Assembly: GCF_014654895.1 (NCBI RefSeq)
Contig: NZ_BNBE01000003.1
Span: 524,501 to 588,500 of the forward strand
Reading direction: 5' to 3'
Source: Streptomyces filamentosus
GTDB taxonomy: Bacteria > Actinomycetota > Actinomycetes > Streptomycetales > Streptomycetaceae
DNA length: 64,000 nucleotides
The notes under the pieces were generated by a model. It made no database searches. It was given only the letters and a program-made list of their open reading frames with translations, and was not told the DNA's origin. The position numbers and the translations under genes were made by a program. Positions 17,320 through 26,877 of the stretch are shown one piece after another (positions within the stretch are counted from its first letter, which is position 1; each line of letters starts with the position of its first letter).

Positions 17320-18848
17320 GGCCGGCGCCAGCTCCTGCCGTCTCGTGCGAGCATCTCGTCCGCCTCGACCGGACCCCAGGTCCCGGACTCGTACTGGGCG
17401 GGCTTGCCGTGCTCGTCCCAGTACCGCTCGATCGGGTCGAGGATCTTCCAGGACAGCTCGACCTCCTCCACGCGCGGGAAGAGGTTCGAGTCGCCGAGCA
17501 GGACGTCGAGGATGAGCCGCTCGTACGCCTCCGGGCTGGACTCGGTGAAGGACTCGCCGTAGGCGAAGTCCATCGACACGTCCCGGATCTCCATCTGGGT
17601 GCCGGGCACCTTGGAGCCGAAGCGGACGGTGACGCCCTCGTCCGGCTGGACCCGGATGACGATGGCGTTGCGGCCCAGCTCCTCCGTCGACGTGTGGTCG
17701 AAGGGGGAGTGCGGGGCGCGCTGGAAGACCACCGCGATCTCGGTCACCCGGCGGCCGAGCCGCTTGCCGGTGCGCAGGTAGAAGGGGACGCCCGCCCAGC
17801 GGCGGTTGTCGATCTCCAGCTTGACCGCCGCGTAGGTGTCGGTCTTCGACTGGGGGTCGATGCCCTCTTCCTGGAGGTAGCCGACGGCCTTCGCGCCGCC
17901 CTGCCAGCCGGCCGCGTACTGCCCGCGGACGGTGGACTTCGCCAGGTCCTTCGGCAGCCGGACGGCGCCCAGCACCTTCGTCTTCTCCGCGGCGAGCGCG
18001 TCGGCGTCGAAGGAGGCGGGCTCCTCCATCGCGGTCAGCGCGAGCAGCTGGAGCAGGTGGTTCTGGATGACGTCACGGGCGGCGCCGATGCCGTCGTAGT
18101 AGCCGGCGCGGCCGCCGATGCCGATGTCCTCGGCCATGGTGATCTGCACGTGGTCGACGTACGACCGGTTCCAGATCGGCTCGAAGAGGGTGTTGGCGAA
18201 GCGGAGCGCCAGGATGTTCTGGACGGTCTCCTTGCCGAGGTAGTGGTCGATCCGGAAGACCGCCTCGGGCGGGAAGACCTCGTGGACGACCTCGTTGAGC
18301 TCCTTGGCGGAGGCCAGGTCGTGACCGAACGGCTTCTCGATGACGGCGCGCCGCCACGAGCCGTTCTTCTGGTCGGCGAGGCCGTGCTTCTTCAGCTGCT
18401 GGACCACGAGCGGGAAGAACTTCGGCGGCACGGACAGGTAGAAGGCGAAGTTGCCCCCCGTGCCCTGCGCCTTGTCCAGCTCCTGGATCGTGTCCTTGAG
18501 CTGCTCGAATGCCTCGTCGCTGTCGAAGTCGCCCTGGACGAACCGCATGCCCTGGATCAGCTGCTGCCAGACCTCCTCGCGGAAGGGGGTCCGGGCGTGC
18601 TGCTTGACCGCGTCGTGGACCTCCTGCGCGAAGTCCTCGTCCTGCCACTCGCGGCGGGCGAAGCCGACGAGCGAGAAGCCCGGCGGCAGCAGACCGCGGT
18701 TGGCCAGGTCGTAGACGGCGGGCATCAGCTTCTTGCGGGACAGGTCGCCCGTGACGCCGAAGATGACCAGGCCCGACGGCCCCGCGATGCGCGGGAGCCG
18801 TCGGTCCGCGGCGTCACGGAGCGGATTTGCTCCGTCGACGGTGCTCAC
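17316..18848 (-). CDS. zwf: Glucose-6-phosphate 1-dehydrogenase
   Basis: First, NADPH-producing enzyme of the oxidative pentose-phosphate pathway; 510 residues. The nucleotide-binding IFGVTGDLSRKKL, the catalytic RIDHYLGKETVQN and the substrate-binding EKPFGHDLASA motifs are intact. The GTG start is 5 nt after the tal stop; the 3' end overlaps opcA. Streptomyces often carry a second zwf elsewhere; this is the tal/opcA-linked copy (zwf2 type). Confidence 0.97.
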   Translation of the reverse strand: MSTVDGANPLRDAADRRLPRIAGPSGLVIFGVTGDLSRKKLMPAVYDLANRGLLPPGFSLVGFARREWQDEDFAQEVHDAVKQHARTPFREEVWQQLIQGMRFVQGDFDSDEAFEQLKDTIQELDKAQGTGGNFAFYLSVPPKFFPLVVQQLKKHGLADQKNGSWRRAVIEKPFGHDLASAKELNEVVHEVFPPEAVFRIDHYLGKETVQNILALRFANTLFEPIWNRSYVDHVQITMAEDIGIGGRAGYYDGIGAARDVIQNHLLQLLALTAMEEPASFDADALAAEKTKVLGAVRLPKDLAKSTVRGQYAAGWQGGAKAVGYLQEEGIDPQSKTDTYAAVKLEIDNRRWAGVPFYLRTGKRLGRRVTEIAVVFQRAPHSPFDHTSTEELGRNAIVIRVQPDEGVTVRFGSKVPGTQMEIRDVSMDFAYGESFTESSPEAYERLILDVLLGDSNLFPRVEEVELSWKILDPIERYWDEHGKPAQYESGTWGPVEADEMLARDGRSWRRP

Positions 18849-18853
18849 TGTGG

Positions 18854-19972
18854 TCAGCCCTCCGAAGGGGCGAGGCGCTTGAGCTCCGCCTCGGTCGAGC
18901 CGAGCAGGTCGTTCCAGGACGCCTCGAACTTCTCGACGCCCTCGTCCTCCAGGAGCTGCACGACGTCGTCGTAGGCGATGCCCAGGTCCTCGACGGCGGC
19001 CAGCTCGGCGCGGGACTGCTCGTACGTGCCGCGGACGGTGTCACCGGCGACCTCGCCGTGGTCGGCGGTGGCCTCCAGGGTGGCCTCCGGCATGGTGTTC
19101 ACCGTGCCGGGGGCGACCAGGTCCACGACGTACAGCGTGTCCTTGTACGCCGGGTCCTTGACGCCGGTCGAGGCCCACAGCGGACGCTGCTTGTTGGCCT
19201 GCGCCTTGTCCAGGGCGGCCCAGCGCTCCGAGGAGAAGACCTCCTCGTACGCCTCGTAGGCCAGGCGCGCGTTGGCGAGCGCGGCCTTGCCCTTGAGGGC
19301 CTTGGCCTCGTCCGTGCCGATGCCGTCCAGGCGCTTGTCGATCTCGGTGTCCACGCGGGACACGAAGAAGGACGCCACCGAGTGGATCTTCGACAGGTCG
19401 AGGCCGCGCTCGCGGGCCTTCTCCAGGCCCGCCAGGTAGGCGTCCATGACCGCGCGGTAGCGCTCCAGCGAGAAGATCAGCGTCACGTTGACGCTGATGC
19501 CGAGGCCGATGACCTCGGTGATCGCCGGCAGGCCGGCCTTCGTCGCGGGGATCTTGATGAGGGTGTTGGGCCGGTCCACCAGCCACGCCAGCTGCTTGGC
19601 CTCGGCGATCGTGGCGACCGTGTCGTGGGCGAGCCGCGGGTCGACCTCGATCGAGACCCGGCCGTCCTGGCCGTCGGTCGAGTCGAAGACCGGGCGCAGG
19701 ATGTCGGCGGCGTCGCGGACGTCCGCCGTCGTGATCATGCGGATGGCCTCGTCGACGGTCACCTTGCGGGCGGCCAGGTCGGCGAGCTGCTGCTCGTAAC
19801 CGTCGCCCGAGGAGATCGCCTTCTGGAAGATCGACGGGTTGGTGGTCACGCCCACCACGTGGGACTGGTCGATGAGCTCGGCCAGGTTGCCGGACGTGAT
19901 CCGCTTGCGCGACAGGTCGTCCAGCCAGATCGCGACGCCTTCGTCGGAGAGGCGCTTGAGAGCGTCTGTCAT
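18854..19972 (-). CDS. tal: Transaldolase
   Basis: Transaldolase of 372 residues, the long actinobacterial (TalAB) type, moving a dihydroxyacetone unit between sedoheptulose 7-phosphate and glyceraldehyde 3-phosphate. It shows GVTTNPSIFQKAI, IKIPATKAGLPAI (Schiff-base lysine region), NVTLIFSLERYRAVMDAYLAGLE and SVASFFVSRVDTEIDKRL. It lies 35 nt after tkt and 5 nt before zwf within the operon. Confidence 0.97.
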   Translation of the reverse strand: MTDALKRLSDEGVAIWLDDLSRKRITSGNLAELIDQSHVVGVTTNPSIFQKAISSGDGYEQQLADLAARKVTVDEAIRMITTADVRDAADILRPVFDSTDGQDGRVSIEVDPRLAHDTVATIAEAKQLAWLVDRPNTLIKIPATKAGLPAITEVIGLGISVNVTLIFSLERYRAVMDAYLAGLEKARERGLDLSKIHSVASFFVSRVDTEIDKRLDGIGTDEAKALKGKAALANARLAYEAYEEVFSSERWAALDKAQANKQRPLWASTGVKDPAYKDTLYVVDLVAPGTVNTMPEATLEATADHGEVAGDTVRGTYEQSRAELAAVEDLGIAYDDVVQLLEDEGVEKFEASWNDLLGSTEAELKRLAPSEG

Positions 19973-20007
19973 GAGAGTTGCATCTCCAAAAGTCGTACGT
20001 ATCCGCG

Positions 20008-22095
20008 TCAGCGCGCGGCGGCGGCGATCGATTCCCGGGCGGCGGCGGCGACGGCCTCCGGCGTGAAACCGAACTCACGGAAGAGGACCTTGGCGTCGGC
20101 CGAGGCACCGAAGTGCTCCAGGGACACGATCCGGCCCGCGTCGCCGACGTACTTGTGCCACGTGAGGCCGACACCGGCCTCGACCGCGACGCGCGCCTTC
20201 ACCGACGGCGGCAGGACGGAGTCCTTGTACGCCTGGTCCTGCTCCTCGAACCACTCCACCGACGGCATCGAGACGACCCGGGTCGGGACGCCCTCCGCCT
20301 GGAGGGCCTCACGGGCCTCGACGGCCAGGTGCACCTCGGAACCGGTCGCGATGATCACGACCTCCGGGGCGCCGCCCTCGGCGTCGAAGAGCACGTAGCC
20401 GCCCTTCGCCGCGTCCTCGTTCGGCGCGTAGGTCGGCACGCCCTGGCGGGTCAGCGCCAGACCGTGCGGCGCGCCCTTCAGGTACTCGCGGGTGTGCCGC
20501 TTCATGATCTCGCGCCAGGCGATCGCCGTCTCGTTGGCGTCGGCCGGGCGGACCACGTTCAGGCCCGGGATGGCGCGCAGCGAGGCCAGGTGCTCCACCG
20601 GCTGGTGGGTCGGGCCGTCCTCGCCGAGGCCGATCGAGTCGTGCGTCCACACGTAGGTGACCGGCACGTGCATCAGGGCCGACAGGCGGACCGCGTTGCG
20701 CATGTAGTCCGAGAAGACCAGGAAGGTGCCGCCGTAGATGCGGGTGTTGCCGTGCAGCGCGATGCCGTTCATCTCCGCGGCCATGGCGTGCTCGCGGATG
20801 CCGAAGTGGATCGTGCGGCCGTACGGGTCCGCCTCGGGCAGCGGGTTGCCCTCGGGGAGGAACGACGAGGTCTTGTCGATCGTCGTGTTGTTCGAGCCCG
20901 CGAGGTCGGCCGAGCCGCCCCACAGCTCCGGGACGACCTCGCCCAGCGCCTGGAGCACCTTGCCCGAGGCGGCGCGGGTCGCGACGGACTTGCCCGCCTC
21001 GAAGACCGGGAGCTTCTCCTCCCAGCCGGCCGGCAGCTCGTTCGCCTGGATCCGGTCGAACTCGGCGGCGCGCTCCGGGTTGGCCGCACGCCACTCCGAG
21101 AGCTGCTTCTCCCACGCGGCGCGGGCCTCGCGGCCCCGGTCGCCGAGCGCGCGGGTGTGGCCGATGACCTCGTCGGAGACCTCGAAGCTCCGCTCCGGGT
21201 CGAAGCCCAGGACGCGCTTGGTGGCCGCGACCTCCTCGTCGCCCAGCGCCGAGCCGTGCGCGGCCTCGGTGTTCTGAGCGTTCGGCGCCGGCCAGGCGAT
21301 GATCGAGCGCATCGCGATGAAGGACGGGCGCCCGGTCTCGGCCTCGGCCGCGCGGATCGCCGCGTACAGGCCCGCCGGGTCCAGGTCGCCGTTCTCCTGC
21401 GGCTCCACGCGCTGCACGTGCCAGCCGTACGCCTCGTACCGCTTCAGCGTGTCCTCGGACACGGCCGTCTCGGTGTCGCCCTCGATCGAGATGTGGTTGT
21501 CGTCCCACAGCAGGATCAGGTTGCCGAGCTTCTGGTGGCCCGCGAGCGAGGACGCCTCGGCGGAGATGCCCTCCTGGAGGCAGCCGTCGCCGGCGATCAC
21601 GTAGACGTTGTGGTCGAACGGGGAGGTGCCGGGGGCCGCCTCCGGGTCGAACAGACCGCGCTCGTAACGGGCGGCCATGGCCATGCCGACGGCGTTCGCC
21701 ACGCCCTGGCCCAGCGGGCCCGTGGTGGTCTCGACGCCGGCCGTGTGGCCGTACTCGGGGTGGCCCGGGGTCTTCGAGCCCCAGGTGCGGAACGCCTTGA
21801 GGTCGTCCAGCTCCAGACCGAAGCCGCCCAGGTACAGCTGGGTGTACAGGGTCAGGGAGGAGTGGCCCGCGGAGAGCACGAACCGGTCGCGTCCGACCCA
21901 CTCGGGGTCGGACGGGTCGTGGCGCATCACCTTCTGGAAGAGGGTGTACGCGGCCGGCGCGAGGCTCATCGCCGTACCGGGATGGCCGTTGCCGACCTTC
22001 TGTACGGCGTCCGCGGCCAGGATGCGGGCGGTGTCGACGGCCCGCTGGTCCAATTCGGTCCACTGGAGGTCTGTGGTGGTCGGCTTAGTGCTCAC
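20008..22095 (-). CDS. tkt: Transketolase
   Basis: Thiamine-diphosphate enzyme of 695 residues moving two-carbon units between sugar phosphates in the non-oxidative pentose-phosphate pathway. The N-terminal GNGHPGTAMSLAP, the ThDP/metal site AGDGCLQEGISAEASSLAGH, the pyrimidine-domain GIREHAMAAEMNGIALHGN and the DSIGLGEDGPTHQPVEHLASLR segment identify it. The GTG start is divergent from ctaB. It is the first gene of the operon, so the interval to ctaB should carry the operon promoter; AGCCTA at 22159-22164 (TAGGCT on the minus strand) is a candidate -10. Confidence 0.97.
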   Translation of the reverse strand: MSTKPTTTDLQWTELDQRAVDTARILAADAVQKVGNGHPGTAMSLAPAAYTLFQKVMRHDPSDPEWVGRDRFVLSAGHSSLTLYTQLYLGGFGLELDDLKAFRTWGSKTPGHPEYGHTAGVETTTGPLGQGVANAVGMAMAARYERGLFDPEAAPGTSPFDHNVYVIAGDGCLQEGISAEASSLAGHQKLGNLILLWDDNHISIEGDTETAVSEDTLKRYEAYGWHVQRVEPQENGDLDPAGLYAAIRAAEAETGRPSFIAMRSIIAWPAPNAQNTEAAHGSALGDEEVAATKRVLGFDPERSFEVSDEVIGHTRALGDRGREARAAWEKQLSEWRAANPERAAEFDRIQANELPAGWEEKLPVFEAGKSVATRAASGKVLQALGEVVPELWGGSADLAGSNNTTIDKTSSFLPEGNPLPEADPYGRTIHFGIREHAMAAEMNGIALHGNTRIYGGTFLVFSDYMRNAVRLSALMHVPVTYVWTHDSIGLGEDGPTHQPVEHLASLRAIPGLNVVRPADANETAIAWREIMKRHTREYLKGAPHGLALTRQGVPTYAPNEDAAKGGYVLFDAEGGAPEVVIIATGSEVHLAVEAREALQAEGVPTRVVSMPSVEWFEEQDQAYKDSVLPPSVKARVAVEAGVGLTWHKYVGDAGRIVSLEHFGASADAKVLFREFGFTPEAVAAAARESIAAAAR

Positions 22096-22444
22096 CCTGG
22101 GTCAGGGCTCCTCTCCACATGTCTGTAGCCGGTGACTGAGGGTGTACCGGCGGTGTCGAGCCTACCCCCGAAAAAGCCCCCTCTTTTCGTGTCCATGCCC
22201 CTCAAATGAGCAGTACAGAGCAAGAGTGCTGGTGATCGTGGCGCGCCGCCTCCCGAACGGCGCGCCGAAGGGTGTCCGTCCCTTGATACGCGCTCGGCGC
22301 GCGCTCAGGAGTGAGCCCCGCCAACACGACCCCACCCCCGCGAAGATCGGCGTCTGGGCAACGTCTACAGTGGCGTGGTACGCGCAAGTTTCACCCCGCC
22401 TTTATCCGGGGAACTTGCTGGGAATTTCTCTGTCAGGGGTGTGC
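22096..22444. promoter_or_regulatory. Divergent tkt/ctaB promoter interval
   Basis: No gene is seen in these 349 bp. Candidate -10 hexamers are TAGGCT for tkt (complement of 22159-22164) and TACAGT for ctaB (22366-22371); neither has a good -35. Two hairpins stand out: CGAAAA/TTTTCG (22169-22174 with 22184-22189) and a perfect 9-bp stem GGCGCGCCG/CGGCGCGCC (22240-22248 with 22258-22266), which may separate the two transcription units. Confidence 0.45.
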
Positions 22445-23392
22445 GTGACGGCCGTCGAGTCCCGACCCGCAGGGGTCGTCTTGACTCCCAGCCCGGGGGG
22501 CCATCGGCCGTTCGGGGCCCGCGTCAAGGCATTCGTGGCGCTGACCAAGCCGCGGATCATCGAACTGCTCCTCATCACCACCGTTCCGGTGATGTTCCTC
22601 GCCGAGCAGGGCGTGCCCGACCTGTGGCTGGTGCTCGCCACCTGCTTCGGCGGCTACCTGTCCGCCGGCGGGGCGAACGCGCTCAACATGTACATCGACC
22701 GCGACATCGACGCGCTGATGGACCGCACCTCGCAGCGCCCGCTGGTCACCGGAATGGTCTCGCCGCGCGAGGGCCTGGTCTTCGGCATCACCCTCGCCGT
22801 CGTCTCCACCCTCTGGTTCGGGCTGCTGGTCAACTGGCTGTCCGCCTGGCTGTCGCTCGGCGCGCTCCTCTTCTACGTCGTGGTCTACACGATGATCCTG
22901 AAGCGGCGGACCGCGCAGAACATCGTCTGGGGCGGCATCGCCGGCTGCCTGCCGGTCCTCATCGGCTGGTCCGCCGTCACGAACTCGATGTCCTGGGCCG
23001 CCGTCGTCCTCTTCATGGTCATCTTCTTCTGGACGCCGCCGCACTACTGGCCGCTGTCCATGAAGGTCAAGGAGGACTACGCGCGCGTGGGCGTGCCGAT
23101 GCTCCCGGTGGTCGCCTCCAACAAGGTCGTCGCCAAGCAGATCGTCGCCTACAGCTGGATCATGGTCGCGGTCTCGCTGCTGCTCACCCCGCTGGGCTAC
23201 ACCGGCTGGTTCTACACCACCGTCGCCCTGGCCACCGGCGGCTGGTGGCTGTGGGAGGCGCACGGCCTTCTGAACCGCGCCAAGGCCGAGGTCACCGGCG
23301 CGAAGCTCAAGGAGATGCGCCTCTTCCACTGGTCCATCACCTACGTGTCGCTGCTCTTCGTGGCGGTCGCGGTGGACCCCTTCCTCCGTTAG
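22445..23392 (+). CDS. ctaB: Protohaem IX farnesyltransferase (haem O synthase)
   Basis: Polytopic membrane prenyltransferase of 315 residues that adds a farnesyl group to haem B, giving haem O on the way to haem A for cytochrome c oxidase. The UbiA-family Asp motifs are present: NMYIDRDIDALMDRTSQRPL and the second region after FFWTPPHYWPLSMKVKEDY. About eight or nine membrane helices are visible. GTG 22445 follows a G-rich AGGGGTG; the frame remains open upstream but that part is not UbiA-like. Its partner ctaA lies 1.7 kb downstream on the other strand. Confidence 0.95.
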   Translation: MTAVESRPAGVVLTPSPGGHRPFGARVKAFVALTKPRIIELLLITTVPVMFLAEQGVPDLWLVLATCFGGYLSAGGANALNMYIDRDIDALMDRTSQRPLVTGMVSPREGLVFGITLAVVSTLWFGLLVNWLSAWLSLGALLFYVVVYTMILKRRTAQNIVWGGIAGCLPVLIGWSAVTNSMSWAAVVLFMVIFFWTPPHYWPLSMKVKEDYARVGVPMLPVVASNKVVAKQIVAYSWIMVAVSLLLTPLGYTGWFYTTVALATGGWWLWEAHGLLNRAKAEVTGAKLKEMRLFHWSITYVSLLFVAVAVDPFLR

Positions 23393-23410
23393 GGCGTACG
23401 GCTCCCGGAA

Positions 23411-23450
23411 ACGGCCGGGTCGTGTGGGCTGTCCCACGCGGCCCGGCCGT
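23411..23450 (+). terminator. Hairpin terminator after ctaB
   Basis: An 18-bp stem with G-U pairs (23411-23428 with 23433-23450) closed by the tetraloop CTGT. Confidence 0.85.
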
Positions 23451-23485
23451 CGCCAGTCGATCTACCCATCGGTAGCATCCTTGTC

Positions 23486-23830
23486 ATGGCAGACACCAAG
23501 GAAGACACCACGGCCGTCTCCCCGCGCGCCGGGCGCAAGGCGGCCAAGCTGGCCAAGGAGATCCGCGCCTTCGGCAAGGAGCACGGCGGCGTCGAGGGAC
23601 AGCTCGCCCACATCGGCCAGGCGGGCACCCGGATCGTCCTCGTCGGCGAGGACGGCGGCTGGGGCGACCTGGTGGCCCCCACGTACGGCATCGCCCAGCA
23701 GGCCGCCGAGCAGGCCGGGCTGACCCTGCACGACGAGTTCGACGGCGAGTTCGCCGCCAAGGTCGTCACCGGCCCGTACGAGTGGACCCGGATGGCCGGC
23801 ATCCAGCTCGGCGGCCCCTCCAACGGCTGA
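23486..23830 (+). CDS. Conserved small soluble protein of unknown function
   Basis: A 114-residue protein I recognise only as an actinobacterial conserved hypothetical. It starts with a charged, lysine-rich helix (RAGRKAAKLAKEIRAFGKEH), then an alpha/beta part (GTRIVLVGEDGGWGDLVAPTYGIAQQAAEQAGL) and ends in EWTRMAGIQLGG. There is no signal peptide or membrane segment. TAGCAT (23473-23478) just before ATG 23486 fits a -10 of a very short or leaderless transcript. It stands alone between ctaB and an amidohydrolase gene. Confidence 0.8.
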   Translation: MADTKEDTTAVSPRAGRKAAKLAKEIRAFGKEHGGVEGQLAHIGQAGTRIVLVGEDGGWGDLVAPTYGIAQQAAEQAGLTLHDEFDGEFAAKVVTGPYEWTRMAGIQLGGPSNG

Positions 23831-23931
23831 CCGCCGAAGGCGCCGCCACCGCCGGGCGCGGAGGCAACAACCTCCTCCGGGGCTCACCCGTTAGGACGTG
23901 TGCAGACACGTCCACACAGGGAGCCCCCGAG

Positions 23932-25011
23932 ATGATCGACATGCCGCGCCTGGTGGACCAGTCCTGCCACGGAGTGCTCCGGACGGAGCTGGGCCTCGGC
24001 ACCTTCGAGGCCCACCTCGGCCCGTCCGGCGCCCCGCCCGCCTCCGGCACCACCTTCTTCGACACCCAGACGGGCTTCGCCGTCCGCCGCTGGTGCCCGC
24101 CGCTGCTCGGCCTCGAACCGCACTGCCCGCCCGCCCGCTACCTCGCCCGCCGCCGCGAGCTCGGCGTCGCCGAGACGGGCCGCCGGCTGCTGCGGTCCGC
24201 CGGCATCGCCACGTACCTCGTCGACACCGGCCTCCCGGGCGACCTCACCGGACCCGCCGAGCTCGCCGCCGCGAGCCGGGCCCGCGCCCACGAGATCGTC
24301 CGCCTCGAACCCCTCGCCGAGCAGGTCGCCGACACCTCGGGGACCGCCGACGCCTTCCTCGCGAACCTCACCGAGGCCGTCCAGGCCGCCGCCGTGCGCT
24401 CCGTGGCCTTCTCCTCGGTCTCCGCCCCGCGCTGCGGCCTCGCCGCCGTCGCGGAGCCCCCGGGCCGCGGCGAGGCGCGCCGGGCCGCGGGCCGCTGGCT
24501 CGCCCGCCGGACCGCGGGCGGCCCCCTCGACGACCCGGTCCTCCTGCGGCACCTGCTGTGGATCGCGGTGGGCGCGGGCCGGCCGCTCCAGCTGCACACC
24601 GGGGACCGGGACCCGGCCGTCCTGGCCGGCTTCGCCGCCGCCACCGCCGGGCTCGGCGCCGACCTCGTCCTGCTGCACGGTTCCCCGCACCACCGGACGG
24701 CGGCCCGGCTGGCCGGGGCCTTCCCGCACGTCTACGCGGACCTGGGCGCCGCCCTCGCCGCCACCGGGGCCCGGGCGGCCGACGTCCTCGCCGAGGTCCT
24801 GGAGCTGGCCCCCTTCGGCAAGCTGCTCTACTCCAGCGGCGCCCGCGCCCTGCCCGAGCTGCACGTGGTCGCCGCCAGCGCCTTCCGCGCCGCCCTCGGC
24901 CGGGTGCTCGGCGCCTGGGTCCTGGACGGCGCCTGGTCCCGTACCGACGCCCAGCGGGTCGCCGGGATGATCGCGGCGGACAACGCGACGCGGGTCTACC
25001 GGCTCGGGTGA
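23932..25011 (+). CDS. Amidohydrolase-superfamily protein
   Basis: A 359-residue protein with the look of an amidohydrolase-2 TIM barrel: the start VDQSCHGVL, LQLHTGDRDP (histidine at a barrel strand), LLHGSPHH, HVYADLGAAL and the helical end KLLYSSGARALPELHVVAASAFR resemble the FluG N-terminal/amidohydrolase family. The classical HxH metal motif at strand 1 is reduced to a single His (QSCHG), so metal use is uncertain. ATG 23932 follows CAGGGAG. The substrate is unknown; location next to ctaA says little about role. Confidence 0.75.
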   Translation: MIDMPRLVDQSCHGVLRTELGLGTFEAHLGPSGAPPASGTTFFDTQTGFAVRRWCPPLLGLEPHCPPARYLARRRELGVAETGRRLLRSAGIATYLVDTGLPGDLTGPAELAAASRARAHEIVRLEPLAEQVADTSGTADAFLANLTEAVQAAAVRSVAFSSVSAPRCGLAAVAEPPGRGEARRAAGRWLARRTAGGPLDDPVLLRHLLWIAVGAGRPLQLHTGDRDPAVLAGFAAATAGLGADLVLLHGSPHHRTAARLAGAFPHVYADLGAALAATGARAADVLAEVLELAPFGKLLYSSGARALPELHVVAASAFRAALGRVLGAWVLDGAWSRTDAQRVAGMIAADNATRVYRLG

Positions 25012-25070
25012 GCCGGTGGACCCGCGTCGGGGTGACCGCGTCGGGGGCGGACCGCGCCGGGGCGCCGCCG

Positions 25071-26060
25071 TCAGGCGGTGGCGAGCTCCGGATCCGCCTG
25101 GGCCGGGACCTCCGCCGCGGGCAGCGGGCGCTCGCGCAGGCTCAGGGCCAGGCGCAGCACAGCGATCCACATCAGCGAGGAGCCGAGCATGTGGGCGGCG
25201 ACCAGCAGCTCGGGGACGCCGGTGAAGTACTGGACGTAGCCGATGCCGCCCTGGGCCAGCAGCACGATCAGCAGGTCGCGGGCGCGGGCGCGGACGTCGT
25301 CCGGGGCGTCGACCACGCGCAGCACCAGCCACATCGCGACGGCGAGGGCGCAGACGGCCCAGGCGGCGATCGCGTGGAGGTGGGCGGCGTCCGTCCAGTC
25401 CCACGGCATGCGGGGCACGTCGCTGCTGTCGCCCGCGTGCTTCCCGGCGCCGGTGACGGTGGTGCCGAGCGCGATCAGCAGGCTCGAGACGACCGCGATC
25501 GCCCAGGACAGCTTCCGTACCGGCCCCGGCACGCGCGGGCGGGGGGCGGTGTCGCCCTCGCCGGTCCGGTGCCAGGTGATCACGGCGACGGTGAGCAGCG
25601 CGTTGGCGGCCAGGAAGTGGCCGGCCACCGTCCAGGGGTTGAGGCCCATCCAGACGGTGATGCCGCCGAGCACGGCGTTGCTCATCACGATCCAGAACTG
25701 TGCCCAGCCCCAGCGGGTGAGGTTCCGCCGCCACGGCTTGGTCGAGCGGGCGGCGATGATCGCCCAGCCGACGGCGGCCGACAGGACGTACGTGAGCATC
25801 CGGTTGCCGAACTCGATGGCTCCGTGGAGGCCCTGCTCGGGCGTGGCGAAGAGGCTGTCGTCCGTGCACTTCGGCCACGTGTCGCAGCCGAGACCGGAAC
25901 CGGTCAGCCGGACCGCGCCGCCGGTGACGATGATGAGCACGCTCATCACGACGGCGGAGAGCGCGGCGCGCCGGAGGACCCGGGGGGACGGGGTCCAGCG
26001 CTGGGCGATGAAGGCGAGGGGGGTCTGCACGGGCCCTATCGTAGGCGGGGGCTTGTGCAC
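25071..26060 (-). CDS. ctaA: Haem A synthase (CtaA/Cox15)
   Basis: Integral membrane oxygenase of about 329 residues converting haem O to haem A. The conserved haem-ligand histidines appear in LHGAIEFGNRML, AGHFLAANALL, AAHLHAIAAWA and AAHMLGSSLMW; the paired cysteines are in GSGLGCDTWPKC. Eight membrane helices are expected. A later GTG at 26030 (VQTPLAFIAQ) has AGGG in front and would drop ten residues; either start is possible. It follows the ABC permease gene after 52 nt on the same strand, so the exporter and ctaA may be cotranscribed. Confidence 0.95.
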   Translation of the reverse strand: MHKPPPTIGPVQTPLAFIAQRWTPSPRVLRRAALSAVVMSVLIIVTGGAVRLTGSGLGCDTWPKCTDDSLFATPEQGLHGAIEFGNRMLTYVLSAAVGWAIIAARSTKPWRRNLTRWGWAQFWIVMSNAVLGGITVWMGLNPWTVAGHFLAANALLTVAVITWHRTGEGDTAPRPRVPGPVRKLSWAIAVVSSLLIALGTTVTGAGKHAGDSSDVPRMPWDWTDAAHLHAIAAWAVCALAVAMWLVLRVVDAPDDVRARARDLLIVLLAQGGIGYVQYFTGVPELLVAAHMLGSSLMWIAVLRLALSLRERPLPAAEVPAQADPELATA

Positions 26061-26112
26061 GCTTTCACGAGGGGTGGCTTGTCGGGAAACGTCACCCTCT
26101 GGCCCTCTCCGG

Positions 26113-26877
26113 CTACTCCCAGCGGAAGAACCGGGCCGCCGCCCCGAGGCCCAGGACGGCCCACGCGGCGAGGATCCCGGCGTCGGCCCACGGCACGCCC
26201 GCGCCGTCCCGGAGGACGTCCCTGAGGCCGTCCGAGAGGGCCGAGATCGGCAGCAGCGCCAGGACGTCGCCGGCCGCGCCGAACTTCTCCAGCGGGACGA
26301 TCACCCCGCCGCCGACGAGCAGCAGCAGGAAGACCAGGTTGGCGGCGGCGAGGGTCGCCTCGGCCTTGAGCGTGCCGGCCATGAGCAGCCCGAGGCCGGA
26401 GAAGGCCGCGGTGCCGAGGACCAGCAGGAGCAGGACGGCGAGCGGGTTGCCGTGCGGGGACCAGCCGAGGCCGAACGCGATGGCGGTCAGCAGCAGGACC
26501 TGGAGGACCTCGGTGACCAGGACGGCCAGCGTCTTGGCGGTCATCAGGGCCCAGCGGGGCAGCGGGGAGGCGCCGAGCCGCTTGAGGACGCCGTAGCGGC
26601 GCTCGAAGCCGGTGGCGATGGCCTGGCCGGTGAAGGCGGTGGACATCACGGCGAGCGCGAGGACGCCCGGGGCGAGGAAGTCCACGGCCTTCCCCCCGCC
26701 CGTGTCCACGACGTCGACGGTCGAGAACAGCACGAGCAGGAGGGACGGGATGATCACCGTCAGGAGGAGCTGCTCGCCGTTGCGGAGCAGCATCCGGGTC
26801 TCCAGGGCCGTCTGGGCCGCGATCATCCGTCCGACGGGGGCGGCCCCGGGCCTGGGCGCGTACGTACCGGCGCTCAT
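26113..26877 (-). CDS. ABC-2 type transporter permease
   Basis: A 254-residue membrane protein with six hydrophobic segments (for example LLLTVIIPSLLLVLFS, VLALAVMSTAFTGQA, VLLLTAIAFGLGW, LVFLLLLVGGGVIVPLE) and the ABC-2 exporter layout. It includes ERRYGVLKRLGASPLPRW, the cytoplasmic coupling segment. Start ATG 26877 overlaps the ATPase stop by 4 nt. The gene for haem A synthase follows on the same strand. As I recall, the same ATPase-permease pair sits between ctaA and the suf operon in Mycobacterium, which suggests a link with haem or respiration rather than antibiotic export. Confidence 0.88.
   Translation of the reverse strand: MSAGTYAPRPGAAPVGRMIAAQTALETRMLLRNGEQLLLTVIIPSLLLVLFSTVDVVDTGGGKAVDFLAPGVLALAVMSTAFTGQAIATGFERRYGVLKRLGASPLPRWALMTAKTLAVLVTEVLQVLLLTAIAFGLGWSPHGNPLAVLLLLVLGTAAFSGLGLLMAGTLKAEATLAAANLVFLLLLVGGGVIVPLEKFGAAGDVLALLPISALSDGLRDVLRDGAGVPWADAGILAAWAVLGLGAAARFFRWE

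Noticed and set aside
22240..22266. Two AscI-like GGCGCGCC boxes as a protein-binding pair
   Set aside because: Each is self-palindromic by chance in GC-rich sequence. It is kept only as a possible hairpin within the intergenic entry.
25064..25079. A terminator after ctaA (GCCGCC/GGCGGT)
   Set aside because: The 6-bp stem overlaps the stop codon and is expected by chance in such GC-rich DNA.
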